In this document: positions 23,256 to 32,358 of the stretch, piece by piece | How the letters are laid out: each line of letters opens with the position of its first letter | Numbering within the stretch: the first letter of the stretch is position 1 | The notes under the pieces: generated by a model | Told to the model about the DNA's origin: nothing | Database searches by the model: none | The model's input: the letters and a program-made list of their open reading frames with translations, nothing else | Source: an uncultured Tepidamorphus sp. | GTDB lineage: Bacteria; Pseudomonadota; Alphaproteobacteria; Rhizobiales; Tepidamorphaceae | NCBI GenBank assembly: GCA_905479765.1 | Contig: CAJQNW010000050.1 | Span: forward strand, 1-32,778 | Length of the DNA stretch: 32,778 nucleotides | Reading direction: 5' to 3' | Made by a program: the position numbers and the translations under genes

Positions 23256-23660
23256 ATGAGGTTCACCGGCATCATCCGCAGCCTGATCCGCGAGCGCCAG
23301 CCCTTCGCGGTGCTCGCGATTCTCGCTGCGTTGTTGCCGTCCATCCTGGCCGGGGCCGGCCTGCACAGCGGGGCGGGCGGCATCCGCCTTGCCGACGGCA
23401 GCTTCGTGATCTGCACGAGCGAGGGTTTCGAGCCGATCGCCAATCCCTCCGGCACCGGCGAACACGATCTCAACGACTGCTGCAAGTCGGGCTGCGTCCA
23501 CTCCTATTCAAAAACCGCTATCGGGCCCACGCCGGTTCGACATCCCGCACGCTTCGCTCTCGCTGTCGCGGTTTCCTGGCCGGTTTCAGACTTCGCCAAC
23601 CATCACGCACGCGCGAGCGCCAGCCTCAATATCCGCGCCCCTCCTGGCACGTCCGTTTGA
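23256..23660 (+). CDS. DUF2946-like small exported or membrane protein of a copper operon
   Basis: A 134-residue protein with a hydrophobic N-terminal segment (about 17-36, FAVLAILAALLPSILAGAGL) that could be a signal anchor. It then has the Cys pattern ICTSEGFEP ... DCCKSGC (residues about 52 and 74-79), as in DUF2946 proteins, which commonly sit beside copper genes. Cysteines and His could bind copper. It is followed 82 bases later by the PCuAC gene and then SCO, which supports a role in copper delivery. The second half is variable. Family match is by pattern and context, hence moderate confidence. Confidence 0.7.
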   Translation: MRFTGIIRSLIRERQPFAVLAILAALLPSILAGAGLHSGAGGIRLADGSFVICTSEGFEPIANPSGTGEHDLNDCCKSGCVHSYSKTAIGPTPVRHPARFALAVAVSWPVSDFANHHARASASLNIRAPPGTSV

Positions 23661-23742
23661 TCTTTTGCCGGGCAAGGCCCGGATCGCTTCAATCGGACTG
23701 AATAGCGGGCAAGGCCCCGCAGATCTTTGTCAGGAGACACAC

Positions 23743-24258
23743 ATGCGTATCATCGCAACCGCTTTCATTGCCCTTTCGCTTCTCGCTGGCCCCTTTCTCG
23801 CGAACCACACGCTCGCCGACGACACCACCGCCGGATCGCTGAAGATCGAAAACCCATGGACCCGCGAAATGCCGCCCGGCTCCAAGGTCGGCGGCGGCTT
23901 CGTGGTCATCACCAACTCCGGCGACGAGGCCGACACGCTGCTCAGCCTGACGACCTCGCGTGCCGACCGGGGCGAGGTCCATGAGATGACCATGAACGAT
24001 GGCGTCATGAAGATGCGCGAACTCGAAGACGGCCTGGAGATTCCGGCCGGCGGCACCGTCGAGTTGAAGCCCGGCAGCTATCACGTCATGTTCATGGGCG
24101 TGACCGAGGGCTTCAAGGAAGGCGAGAAGATCGAGGGCGTGCTCGTCTTCGAAAAGGCTGGCGAGGTTCCCGTCGAGTTCATGGTCGGGCCGGTCGGCGC
24201 CAAGATGGCGCCTGACCACATGCAGGGCCATGATCACGATATGAAGAAGACCGACTGA
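23743..24258 (+). CDS. Periplasmic copper chaperone PCuAC
   Basis: 171 residues from ATG 23743, preceded by CAGGAG. A signal peptide is seen (cleavage near residue 25, LAD). The PCuAC/DUF461 domain carries the copper-binding set H80 and M82 (VHEM), M91, H114 and M116 (HVMFM), close to the family motif H(M)X10MX21HXM. The tail is His/Met/Asp-rich (HMQGHDHDMKK) and may bind further copper. PCuAC delivers Cu(I) to the CuA or CuB site of cytochrome c oxidase, working with SCO, whose gene follows 48 bases downstream. Confidence 0.93.
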   Translation: MRIIATAFIALSLLAGPFLANHTLADDTTAGSLKIENPWTREMPPGSKVGGGFVVITNSGDEADTLLSLTTSRADRGEVHEMTMNDGVMKMRELEDGLEIPAGGTVELKPGSYHVMFMGVTEGFKEGEKIEGVLVFEKAGEVPVEFMVGPVGAKMAPDHMQGHDHDMKKTD

Positions 24259-24306
24259 TAGACTCTGCCAGCCGAAAAGGCCGGGCGACAAACAAGGAGT
24301 GAGCCG

Positions 24307-24918
24307 ATGCGCGCTATTCGCTGGATGGCCTGGATCCTGGTCGTTCTCGTTGCCGGTGCCACCATCGCGGTGCTGGTCAGCGACGACGTTCGCGATACCA
24401 TGCTCGGCACGCCGGGAGAGGGAACGGGCATCGCCAATATCGGCGGCCCGTTCGAGCTCGTCGATCAGACCGGCAAGACCGTCACCGAAAAGGACCTGAT
24501 GGGAAAGCCGACGGCCATGTTCTTCGGCTTCACCCACTGCCCGGACGTCTGCCCGACGACGCTCTACGAGATGACGACCTGGCTGGAGCAACTCGGCGCC
24601 GACGCCGACAAGCTCAACGTCGCCTTCGTCTCGGTCGATCCGGAACGCGATACGCCGGAGCTGATGGCCGACTACATATCGGCCTTCGATCCGCGCATCT
24701 CCGCCCTGACCGGCACGCCCGAACAGGTCGAGAAAATCGCCAAGGCCTACAAGGTCTATCGCCGCAAGGTTGAGCAGGAGGACGGCGAGTACACCATGGA
24801 CCACACCGCCACGATCTACCTGATGGACGCGGACGGCCAGTTCACCGGCACCATCGCCTACGGCGAAGCGGAGGACATCGTTATGACAAAGCTGAAGCGG
24901 CTGGTGGCCGGCGGCTGA
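24307..24918 (+). CDS. SCO1/SenC family copper metallochaperone
   Basis: A 203-residue protein with one N-terminal membrane anchor (about 6-25) and a periplasmic thioredoxin-like domain. The copper ligands are C78 and C82 in THCPDVCP and H166 in MDHTATIYL, all conserved. Other family blocks are FGFTHCPDVCPTTL and FVSVDPERDTPE. SCO proteins reduce and metallate the CuA centre of cytochrome oxidase. It is the last gene of the DUF2946/PCuAC/SCO group and is convergent with the histidine phosphatase gene 27 bases further on. Confidence 0.94.
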   Translation: MRAIRWMAWILVVLVAGATIAVLVSDDVRDTMLGTPGEGTGIANIGGPFELVDQTGKTVTEKDLMGKPTAMFFGFTHCPDVCPTTLYEMTTWLEQLGADADKLNVAFVSVDPERDTPELMADYISAFDPRISALTGTPEQVEKIAKAYKVYRRKVEQEDGEYTMDHTATIYLMDADGQFTGTIAYGEAEDIVMTKLKRLVAGG

Positions 24919-24945
24919 CGCTGCCGGCCCCATCGCCTTCTCCGC

Positions 24946-25593
24946 TCATCTCCGCTTGCCCGGGAGTGAGCGGAAGCCTCGCCCGTCGCCGCCCTGGAAC
25001 GGCCCCAGCCGACCGATCACCTCTCCGCCATCATCATTCGGTGCAACGATGATCAGTTCACCGGACCGGGGATAGACCTTCGTCAGCCCGCTGATGTTGA
25101 CCTGGTGCGTGACCAGGATCTGAGTTGGCGAACCCGGTTCGACGGACGCCACGAAGGCGCGCAGCGCATCGGTTTGCGGGCGTGCCCGATCGCGGTTCGA
25201 GAAGAACGAGTTGAGCATCGGATCCGGCATGACCGGACCGAGATCCATGCGCCGCGCCGATTCCAGGCACCGGCACCACTGGCTCGACCGCACTGCGACA
25301 CGGCTGACACCGTTGTTCCGCAGTGCCGCTCCGGTCGCACGGGCCTGGAGTCGGCCTTCCTCGTCGAGATTGCGTTGCGTGGCGCAGTCATCGATCTGGA
25401 AATTACCCGGATCGCCGGTACCGGGCGCGTTGGCATGGCGCATCAGGACCACATGCCCCCCGCCGCGCAGCGCCGCCCAAAGCTCGGCCTCGGAAAGACC
25501 CGCCCGCGCCAGCACCGGCACGAAGCTGGGCAACAACGCGACGGCGATACTGCACCACAGGGTCGTCAGTTTCGGAATGAAATGCATGTCCAT
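24946..25593 (-). CDS. Secreted histidine phosphatase family protein
   Basis: Up to 215 residues (an internal ATG two codons later is equally possible). A hydrophobic N-terminal segment (about 10-30) suggests export. The phosphatase core has LMRHANAPG, with phospho-acceptor H53 after R52 (RHA in place of the usual RHG), VRSSQWCRCLESAR with R102, and ILVTHQVNISGL with H163, so the catalytic set is essentially complete. The family hydrolyses phosphate esters; the substrate is unknown. It lies between the convergent SCO gene and serA, 65 bases past the serA stop. Confidence 0.85.
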   Translation of the reverse strand: MDMHFIPKLTTLWCSIAVALLPSFVPVLARAGLSEAELWAALRGGGHVVLMRHANAPGTGDPGNFQIDDCATQRNLDEEGRLQARATGAALRNNGVSRVAVRSSQWCRCLESARRMDLGPVMPDPMLNSFFSNRDRARPQTDALRAFVASVEPGSPTQILVTHQVNISGLTKVYPRSGELIIVAPNDDGGEVIGRLGPFQGGDGRGFRSLPGKRR

Positions 25594-25658
25594 GACATAG
25601 AACGGACACCGCCCGTGTCGAGCGGTGGCCGTCTGTCACATTCAAGTGTAGCCGCGTC

Positions 25659-27245
25659 TCAGAACTTCAGCGGCTTGGCCTGCATCACGTGCGGCAGCAT
25701 GTTGACCGCCTCCAGAACGTCCGGCGTCAGATCGTCGTCGATTTCGACCAGGGCGATCGCGTCGCCGCCGCGCGTCTGGCGCCCGAGCGCGAAGGTGGCG
25801 ATATTGACGCCGGCATTGCCGAGCACCATGCCCAGCGCGCCTATGAATCCCGGCTGATCCTCATTGGTGATGTAGAGCATGTGGGGGCTCAGCTCGGCCT
25901 CCATGTTGATGCCCTTGATCTGGATCAGTCGCGGCCGCCCGTCGGAAAACACGGTGCCGGCCACCGAACGCTCCTGGCGCTCGGTCTTCACGGTCAGGCG
26001 GACGTAGTTCTCGTAGGCGCCCTGCTGCTCGCGGCGGACTTCCTCGATCAGGATGCCGCGCTCGCGCGCGATCGCCGGCGCCGACACCATGTTGACGTCC
26101 TGCAGCAGCGGACGCAGCACGCCGGCGATCGCCGCCGAACTCAGCGCCTTTGTGTTCATCTCCGCGACGTCGCCGGCATATTCGAGCCGGATCGCCTTGA
26201 TGCCGGTCTCGGTGAGCTGGCCGGCGAACGAGCCGAGCTGCTCGGCAAGCGTCACGAAGGGTTTGAGGCGCGGCGCGTCCTCCGCACTGATCGAAGGCAT
26301 GTTGAGTGCATTGGTGACCGCGCCGGTCAGCAGGTAGTCGGCCATCTGCTCGGCGACCTGCAGCGCGACATTTTCCTGCGCCTCCGTGGTCGCCGCGCCC
26401 AGGTGCGGCGTGCAGATCACGTTCGGCGCACCGAACAGAACGTTCTCCTTGGCCGGTTCGCTCGAGAACACGTCGAAGGCCGCGCCGGCCACATGCCCCG
26501 ACTCCAGTGCCGCGCGCATCGCCGCCTCGTCGACCAGGCCGCCACGCGCGCAGTTGACGATACGCACGCCCTTCTTGGTTTTCGCCAGCGCCTCTTTTGA
26601 CAGGATGTTCTTCGTCTTGTCGGTCAGCGGCACGTGCAGCGTGATGAAATCGGCGCGCGACAACAGGTCGTCGAGCTCGACCTTCTCGACGCCGAGATCC
26701 GTCGCCCGTTCTTCCGACAGGAACGGATCAAAGGCGATAACCTTCATCCTCAGGCCCCGGGCGCGGTCAGCGGCGATCGAGCCGATGTTGCCGCAGCCGA
26801 TGACGCCGAGCGTCTTGCCGGTCACCTCGACGCCCATGAAGCGGTTTTTCTCCCACTTGCCGGCCTGCGTGGAGGCATCGGCGGCGGGGATCTGTCGGGC
26901 CAGCGACAGCATCAGCGAGATTGCGTGCTCGGCCGTCGTGATCGAATTGCCGAACGGCGTGTTCATGACGATGACGCCACGCTTGGTGGCATTGGGCACG
27001 TCGATATTGTCGACGCCGATGCCGGCGCGGCCGATCACTTTCAGGTTCGTCGCCGCCTCGAGGATCTTTTCGGTGACCTTGGTAGCCGAGCGGACGGCCA
27101 GGCCGTCATAGTCGCCGATGCGTGCGGCGAACGCCTCCTTGTCGGGGCCGAGCTCGGGCTCGTAGTCCACCTCGATGCCGCGGTCCTTGAAGATCTGCAC
27201 GGCGGCGAGCGACAGCTTGTCGGAAATCAGTACGCGGGGTGCCAT
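25659..27245 (-). CDS. serA: D-3-phosphoglycerate dehydrogenase
   Basis: A 528-residue protein of the long (type I) form. The NAD-binding Rossmann motif is GVIGCGNIGS (about 147-156), with the catalytic Arg in NCARGGLVDEAA, followed by a conserved Glu and the His in CTPHLGAATTEAQ. After the dehydrogenase come an intervening domain (about 320-450) and a C-terminal ACT domain (about 455-528, LYITNEDQPGFIGALG), which usually binds serine for feedback control. It oxidises 3-phosphoglycerate, the first step of serine synthesis. It lies downstream of serC on the same strand; a 188-base gap with a long inverted repeat separates them. Confidence 0.97.
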   Translation of the reverse strand: MAPRVLISDKLSLAAVQIFKDRGIEVDYEPELGPDKEAFAARIGDYDGLAVRSATKVTEKILEAATNLKVIGRAGIGVDNIDVPNATKRGVIVMNTPFGNSITTAEHAISLMLSLARQIPAADASTQAGKWEKNRFMGVEVTGKTLGVIGCGNIGSIAADRARGLRMKVIAFDPFLSEERATDLGVEKVELDDLLSRADFITLHVPLTDKTKNILSKEALAKTKKGVRIVNCARGGLVDEAAMRAALESGHVAGAAFDVFSSEPAKENVLFGAPNVICTPHLGAATTEAQENVALQVAEQMADYLLTGAVTNALNMPSISAEDAPRLKPFVTLAEQLGSFAGQLTETGIKAIRLEYAGDVAEMNTKALSSAAIAGVLRPLLQDVNMVSAPAIARERGILIEEVRREQQGAYENYVRLTVKTERQERSVAGTVFSDGRPRLIQIKGINMEAELSPHMLYITNEDQPGFIGALGMVLGNAGVNIATFALGRQTRGGDAIALVEIDDDLTPDVLEAVNMLPHVMQAKPLKF

Positions 27246-27288
27246 GGAATAGGTCCTTGTGTCTGCGTCTGGATATCCGAGGATCCTT

Positions 27289-27402
27289 CGTCATCCCGGC
27301 CGGAGCGAAGCGGAGAGCCGGGATCGGGGAGCCTCGGTGCTCAAGAGTGAATTCGGCGACTCTCCGATCCCGGATAGCCGCGGCGCGACTTCCGGGATGA
27401 CG
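27289..27402. repeat. Long imperfect inverted repeat between serC and serA
   Basis: Outer arms CGTCATCCCGG (27289-27299) and CCGGGATGACG (27392-27402) are perfect reverse complements. A second pair, CCGGGATCGGGGAG (27318-27331) and CTCTCCGATCCCGG (27360-27373), matches except for one base. The element resembles the dispersed GTCATCCCGG repeats of rhizobial genomes and is related in design to those at 9544-9653. It may act as an mRNA stabiliser or partial terminator between the two ser genes. Confidence 0.75.
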
Positions 27403-27433
27403 ATGGAGAGGGCAATAATTTGGTGAAGCGGTG

Positions 27434-28609
27434 TCAGGCAGCCTGCGCGAGTTCGGCTTTCGCGGACGCATAGGCCCAGTCGAGCCACGGCGTCAGGGCC
27501 TGAACGTCGGAGGCCTCGACCGTTGCGCCGCACCAGATGCGAAGACCCGGAGGCGCGTCGCGGTAGTAGGCGATGTCGAAGGCCACGCCTTCCGCATCGA
27601 GCAGGGCCACGATCTTCTTGGCGAAGGCCGCCTGCTCCTCGACCGGCTTGGCTGCGATGTCCGGATCGGTGAACGACAGGCACACCGACGTGTTCGACCG
27701 CGTCGTCGGCTCGGTCGCCAGAAAGTCGATCCAGGTCGTCTTCGCCACCCAGTCGGCGATGACGCCTGTATTGGCGTCGGCCCGGGCGACGAGGCCGTCG
27801 AGGCCACCGACCGATTTCGCCCAGCCGAGCGCGTCGAGATAATCTTCGACGCAGAGCATCGACGGGGTGTTGATGGTCTCGCCCTTGAAGATGCCCTCGT
27901 TGAGCTTGCCGGCCTTGGTCATCCGGAAGACCTTCGGCAGCGGCCAGGCCGGCGTGTAGGTTTCGAGCCGTTCGACCGCGCGCGGACTCAGGATCAGCAT
28001 GCCGTGCGCCGCCTCGCCGCCCAGCACCTTCTGCCAGGAGTAGGTGACGACATCGAGCTTGGCCCAGTCGAGTTTCTGCGCGAAGGCTGCCGAGGTGGCG
28101 TCGCAGATCGTCAGACCCTCGCGGTCGGCGGGAATCCAGTCGCCGTTCGGCACCCGGACACCCGACGTCGTGCCGTTCCAGGTGAACACCACGTCGCGGG
28201 AAAAATCGACCGCCGACAGGTCCGGCAGGTCGCCGTAGCCGGCCTTGGTGATCTTCGCATCGTCAAGCTTCAGCTGCTTGGCGACATCGGTCACCCAGCC
28301 CTCGCCGAAGCTTTCCCAGGCGAGCATCTCGACGCCGCGCGCGCCAAGCATCGACCACAGGGCCATCTCGACGGCGCCGGTATCGGACGCCGGCACGATG
28401 CCGATGCGGTAGTCGTCGGGGATACCGAGGATTTCGCGGGTCAGCTCGATGGCGCGGAGCAGGCGTTGCTTGCCGGGCTTGGAGCGGTGCGAGCGGCCGA
28501 CGAGCGCATTTGAGAGTGCCTCGGGCGACCAGTTCGGTCGCTTCGCGCAGGGGCCAGACGAAAAATTGGGATTGGCCGGCCGGGTGGCCGGTTTGGCAGC
28601 GTTGGTCAT
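27434..28609 (-). CDS. serC: Phosphoserine aminotransferase
   Basis: A 391-residue PLP enzyme of the alphaproteobacterial SerC type. The PLP lysine is K194 in [14 protein letters not shown]. The cofactor-binding Asp is in ICDATSAAF (about 169-177), and the substrate-side block at the start is [13 protein letters not shown]. It transaminates 3-phosphohydroxypyruvate to phosphoserine, the second step of serine synthesis, and also serves pyridoxine synthesis. It precedes serA on the minus strand. A serC-type leader hairpin lies directly upstream. ATG 28609 follows GGAAGG in the leader. Confidence 0.96.
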   Translation of the reverse strand: MTNAAKPATRPANPNFSSGPCAKRPNWSPEALSNALVGRSHRSKPGKQRLLRAIELTREILGIPDDYRIGIVPASDTGAVEMALWSMLGARGVEMLAWESFGEGWVTDVAKQLKLDDAKITKAGYGDLPDLSAVDFSRDVVFTWNGTTSGVRVPNGDWIPADREGLTICDATSAAFAQKLDWAKLDVVTYSWQKVLGGEAAHGMLILSPRAVERLETYTPAWPLPKVFRMTKAGKLNEGIFKGETINTPSMLCVEDYLDALGWAKSVGGLDGLVARADANTGVIADWVAKTTWIDFLATEPTTRSNTSVCLSFTDPDIAAKPVEEQAAFAKKIVALLDAEGVAFDIAYYRDAPPGLRIWCGATVEASDVQALTPWLDWAYASAKAELAQAA

Positions 28610-28611
28610 CT

Positions 28612-28665
28612 GTAACTATCCTTCCAGATAGGTGCCCCTCGTTGGGGAGGGGTGTCCCACCGGCA
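28612..28665 (-). ncRNA. serC leader RNA motif
   Basis: Just upstream of the serC start the minus strand carries a compact hairpin. CCCCTC (complement of 28647-28652) pairs with GAGGGG (complement of 28635-28640), flanked by ACA and CACC, and is followed by the GGAAGG ribosome binding site. Position, size and gene match the serC motif described in alphaproteobacteria. The hairpin is close enough to the start codon to affect translation. The ligand, if any, is unknown. Confidence 0.7.
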
Positions 28666-28669
28666 GCCT

Positions 28670-29298
28670 TAGAGAATCCCGCGGAACTCCGCAAGCCCTT
28701 TGCAGGGTCGTGCAACTACGTAGCGGAACGTGTCAGGAACGAACTGACACGCGCGGCGCGAGGTGATCTGGTAGCGGAGCATTTCGAGGAAGGGCACAGG
28801 CACGTCGGCCGGGTCAAGCCGGACAGGCCGGCGGGAAGCGAGGTAATGCCGCATCCCGCTGCGCCGTTGTCCGCTATGGGCTAGAGGTGGACGTAGGTGC
28901 GAGACCAGATCCCGGCCCAATGCCGACAGCAAAAAGCTATTCCGTCAACGGCCGTTTCGCGCGCTCTGTAGGCCATAGAGATAGTCGTCGCCGGATTCTG
29001 AAAGAGACATTGCGGGTGCTCACGTTGCCGATCGTCGTTGCCCCGCTGGTGGTCTTCAACTTTGTCGGACGAATGAGGCTTCTCGGTAAACTCAAACTCG
29101 CAACGATTTCAGCAGCTTCCGTGGGTTGTCGCTATTTCCAAGCTGGGTACAACGGGAGTCTAGCGGGACGAAAATGCGAGCGTTTCGGACGCCTCCTGCT
29201 CGATCATGTCGAGGAAGCTCCTGGCCGATTTGACCATGAATCGGGGAGCGCCAAGCCCCCCGATCTGTCAAGATAACCGTTCTTCGGCGTTGGGCTGT
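28670..29298. other. Low-coding stretch, no recognisable gene
   Basis: About 630 bases between the serC leader and the DUF1254/DUF1214 gene. Several open frames occur, the longest being 28887-29276 (129 codons, plus), but none has a good ribosome binding site, family motif or convincing composition. On the minus strand at about 29150-29260 a short frame ending SARSFLDMIEQEASETLAF has the look of a broken gene's C-terminal end. I cannot identify it. Base composition is less GC-rich than its neighbours. Confidence 0.4.
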
Positions 29299-30819
29299 CT
29301 AATCGACCGGTTCGATCTCGCTGGGCCTCCAGGTCTTCTCAAACCATGGTTCGAGCGGCGCATAGAGGCGCAGGACGACGTTCCAGCCTTTACCAGGAAC
29401 TGTCTGCACCCAGTTGGTCTCGCGGCCTTCCGGCGCGGTTGGGCCGAACCAGACGTCGACCGAGGAATCGGCGTTGACGACGATGTCTTTGGTGTTGCTG
29501 CCGATGCTCGGAAACTGCTGGTCCGTCTGCAGCATCGAGCGGGTCTCATTGTCGTACATGACGATCGACCAGAAGTCCTTTGCCGGAATGTTCGGCGGCA
29601 GATGCAGTTTGTAGGTCTTGCTGCCGTCGAACGGCTTCCTGTTGCTGTCCGTAGTGGCGACGGCGTATTGCGAGCCGACACCGACACGCTTCAGGGCCAT
29701 GGCCGGCGTGATACCCGTCGCATAGTAGTGGAACAGGATTCGGGCATCGAGATTGCGAACACCGGGCTGCAGGAGGAACTGATAGCTGCCGCCGACAAAG
29801 CCGGTGAACCAGGCGCTGTCGGGATAGTAGTAGGCGTCCTTCATGCGGGTCTTGAAGGTGATGGTGCGCGCCGTGGCGTTGCCGACGGCCACGGCTTCTG
29901 TGAGGAGCTTCTTCATGCGCTCGTCGGGCGCGAAGGGCTTGCCCTTTTCAATGCCGATTGCCGCGAGCTGCCCAAGAACCTCGGGGTGATAGGCCTCATT
30001 GGGTTCGTACTGAACGATGTCGTTCACTTCCTCGTAAAAATGGAAATCGTTGGCGTGGATGGTGTTGAATATCTTGCCCGAGGAATTGATGAAATTCATC
30101 GGCGGCGGGTTGTCGGCTTCTGCAAGGGGATAGACCTTGGCGAATTTCCTGGTGTTCTCGACCGCAGTTGCGGTGCTGCCATTCTCGAGAAAGCCGCGCC
30201 AGAAGAACAGGTTTCCGTAGGTTGCGGTCCGGAGCACGAAATAGCCATCCGGGATATCGCCGTCGTATCCGGGCGGCAGGAGCAGGTATTTTCCCCCCTT
30301 GCCCTTGTCGGGACCGGCATTGCCGACATCACCGACATACTCGAACCAGTGGTCGTCGATTATGCCCAGAATGTTGGGTGGTGTTTCGATGACCAGCGGT
30401 CCCGCCTTGGTGTCCAACCACATGAGGTTATAGATACTCTCGGTGTTGCCGGTGAGGAACAGCGAGTGCGAATCCATCAGGTCTTCGAAAATCAGGACGG
30501 TCTGGTTGTTGTCGGCACCCTGGCTGGCCATTCCGACCCGCAGGGCTTCAGCCGATGCGCCGGGCATGGCGTTCAGGAAGGCCTCGACGCCGCGCATGAA
30601 ATCGAGATTGTCATAAAGTTTCTCGGACGTGGCGTCGTCCGGGTATCCGTCGAAAAAGTTCAGTTGGCCGATCCTGGAATTGATGGTGTCCGGCGTGATG
30701 ATCGAATCCGGAATCGGCGTTGTCATTTTCATTTTAGGCGGCTCTTCGGCCGAAGCGGCCACAAAGCTCATCAAAACCACGGAACTGGTGCAAAGCAGTC
30801 TCGTCGTACGCTTCAACAT
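29299..30819 (-). CDS. Exported DUF1254/DUF1214 domain protein
   Basis: A 506-residue protein with a signal peptide (about 1-24, ending AASAEE). Residues about 60-195 match the DUF1254 pattern (YDNLDFMRGVEAFLNAMPGAS, NTESIYNLMWLDTKAGPLVI). Residues about 370-485 match DUF1214 (HYYATGITPAMALKR, YKLHLPPNIPAKDFWSIVMYD). These proteins are widespread, often periplasmic and of unknown function; several are induced by aromatic or steroid compounds in other bacteria. ATG 30819 follows a strong GGAGG. It is divergent from the AraC-type regulator, which suggests that this regulator controls it. Confidence 0.9.
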   Translation of the reverse strand: MLKRTTRLLCTSSVVLMSFVAASAEEPPKMKMTTPIPDSIITPDTINSRIGQLNFFDGYPDDATSEKLYDNLDFMRGVEAFLNAMPGASAEALRVGMASQGADNNQTVLIFEDLMDSHSLFLTGNTESIYNLMWLDTKAGPLVIETPPNILGIIDDHWFEYVGDVGNAGPDKGKGGKYLLLPPGYDGDIPDGYFVLRTATYGNLFFWRGFLENGSTATAVENTRKFAKVYPLAEADNPPPMNFINSSGKIFNTIHANDFHFYEEVNDIVQYEPNEAYHPEVLGQLAAIGIEKGKPFAPDERMKKLLTEAVAVGNATARTITFKTRMKDAYYYPDSAWFTGFVGGSYQFLLQPGVRNLDARILFHYYATGITPAMALKRVGVGSQYAVATTDSNRKPFDGSKTYKLHLPPNIPAKDFWSIVMYDNETRSMLQTDQQFPSIGSNTKDIVVNADSSVDVWFGPTAPEGRETNWVQTVPGKGWNVVLRLYAPLEPWFEKTWRPSEIEPVD

Positions 30820-30972
30820 TCTCTTACCTCCATGTCCATCTGGACGGCAGGGGACAGCTCAGTCATTCCCGGCCGCAACTTTGATGGCGACTGACGTTGC
30901 ATTGAGCAGTGCGGCCTCTGCGCGACAACTCATTTTGCGCCAAAACCGAAGAAATGCTTAGAGTGGGTTCAG

Positions 30973-32040
30973 ATGCAGACAATTCCGGTCATTTCGAACC
31001 TTACGCTGCACGGGCTGCCACATCTGATCCGTACCCAGCTTGGTGAGCGAACGCTGGCTCGCGCCGTCCGCAGTGCAGGGGTCGACCTCGAAATGATCGA
31101 AGGCGAGTCTTGCTTCATTCCCCACGCGGCGGCGTTGAGGTTGATCGAAACTGCCGCGCGGGTTGCCGGCGAGGACAATTTCGGCTTGCTGATGTCGCCA
31201 CAGATGGACGTCGCCAAGTATGGATCCTATGGGCAATACATCTATGCGGCCGACACGCTCGGCACTGCGATACTCCGTGGTATCGAGGCCCTCGATTACC
31301 ATTCCACCGGCGATGCTATGGGACTAGCGGTCCGCGGCGACGAAGCCCGCTATAGCTATGGTTTCGCGCTGGCCGGCTATACCGGCTATGATCACGTCGC
31401 AAGCGTTGCCGCGGGGGCGCTGTCGAGCGTCTGCCGCCGCTACCTTTCGGATAGCTGGCGGCCGCTGCGGATCGAACTCGACATTCCCCGGCCCCGGCAA
31501 AAGGCCCCGTTCGAGGACATGTTCCAGTGTCCGGTGGTTTTCGATGCGCCGACGATGACTGTCGTATTCGACAAAAGCCAGCTCGATGCACGGGCTCCGG
31601 CAATCGCATCGCCGCCGGTCATCACCATTTCCGATGTGGCGCGTGACCGTCGCGGCGCCGCCCCTCGTGACCCCCTGTGTGTCGTCACCGAGCATATTCG
31701 CCTGCAGGTCCGCGGCGGCTCGGTATCGATTGACAACACGGCCCGGGCGCTGGACTGCAGCATCCGGACGCTGCAGCGCGAGCTGAATTGCGCAGGAACC
31801 GACTTTCGATCACTGGCGAACATTGCCCGGGCCGAGTGGGCCGGCGAGTTGCTCAGGCACACTGGCGTGTCCGTCACCCGCATCGCCACGGAGCTTGGCT
31901 ATTCCACCCCGGCAAATTTCGCCCGCGCCTTTCGCAAAGCCACGGGCACCAGCCCCAGTGCATTTCGCCTGGCCGATCGAAGGGGTTCCTTTCCGCGCCA
32001 TTCTCGCGCATTGGAATCAGACCGGTTATCTTCTGCTTGA
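30973..32040 (+). CDS. AraC-family transcriptional regulator (OruR/ArgR-like, arabinose-binding-type N-domain)
   Basis: A 355-residue protein. The N-terminal part (about 10-200) matches the Arabinose_bd-type domain typical of OruR-like AraC proteins. The C-terminal part (about 240-335) is the double helix-turn-helix, with ARALDCSIRTLQRELNCAGTDF in the first and VTRIATELGYSTPANFARAFRKATGTSPSAFR in the second, the family signature. It is divergent from the DUF1254/DUF1214 gene with 153 bases between them. No clear operator was seen, and the start at ATG 30973 has no strong ribosome binding site. Confidence 0.92.
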   Translation: MQTIPVISNLTLHGLPHLIRTQLGERTLARAVRSAGVDLEMIEGESCFIPHAAALRLIETAARVAGEDNFGLLMSPQMDVAKYGSYGQYIYAADTLGTAILRGIEALDYHSTGDAMGLAVRGDEARYSYGFALAGYTGYDHVASVAAGALSSVCRRYLSDSWRPLRIELDIPRPRQKAPFEDMFQCPVVFDAPTMTVVFDKSQLDARAPAIASPPVITISDVARDRRGAAPRDPLCVVTEHIRLQVRGGSVSIDNTARALDCSIRTLQRELNCAGTDFRSLANIARAEWAGELLRHTGVSVTRIATELGYSTPANFARAFRKATGTSPSAFRLADRRGSFPRHSRALESDRLSSA

Positions 32041-32358
32041 CCGGTCGCGTTCAAGCTCCGACCGCAGGCAGATCAGGTAGCATCTTCGCGCAGCCCGACA
32101 TCTGTTCAGGGGTCAGGCCTGGACGGAGCTCACACGCTGGCGTGAAGGTCCGCAAAGGAGGGTCCGGGGCCATAAGCAGCAAGTCTGCTAGCGCCAACTC
32201 CGGCCACTCGTTCAACTCGCGGTAGATGCGACAGTTTGATGCCTGGTTGCGACACCGGCTCCGGCTGCCGCAGCAGAGACGCGGGTTGGCGCCGCCGCTC
32301 GTCGGTGAAACTGGATTCCGCCGCGCGATCCGGCTTCGACGGTATGGCAACCGGTCGC
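32041..32358. other. Intergenic stretch without recognisable features
   Basis: About 320 bases between the AraC regulator and the minus-strand hypothetical gene. Short frames exist on both strands, but none has a recognisable product or ribosome binding site. No strong terminator or repeat was seen. Confidence 0.4.

Noticed and set aside
28887-29276. 129-codon plus-strand frame
   Set aside because: No ribosome binding site, no motif, and composition unlike neighbouring genes.
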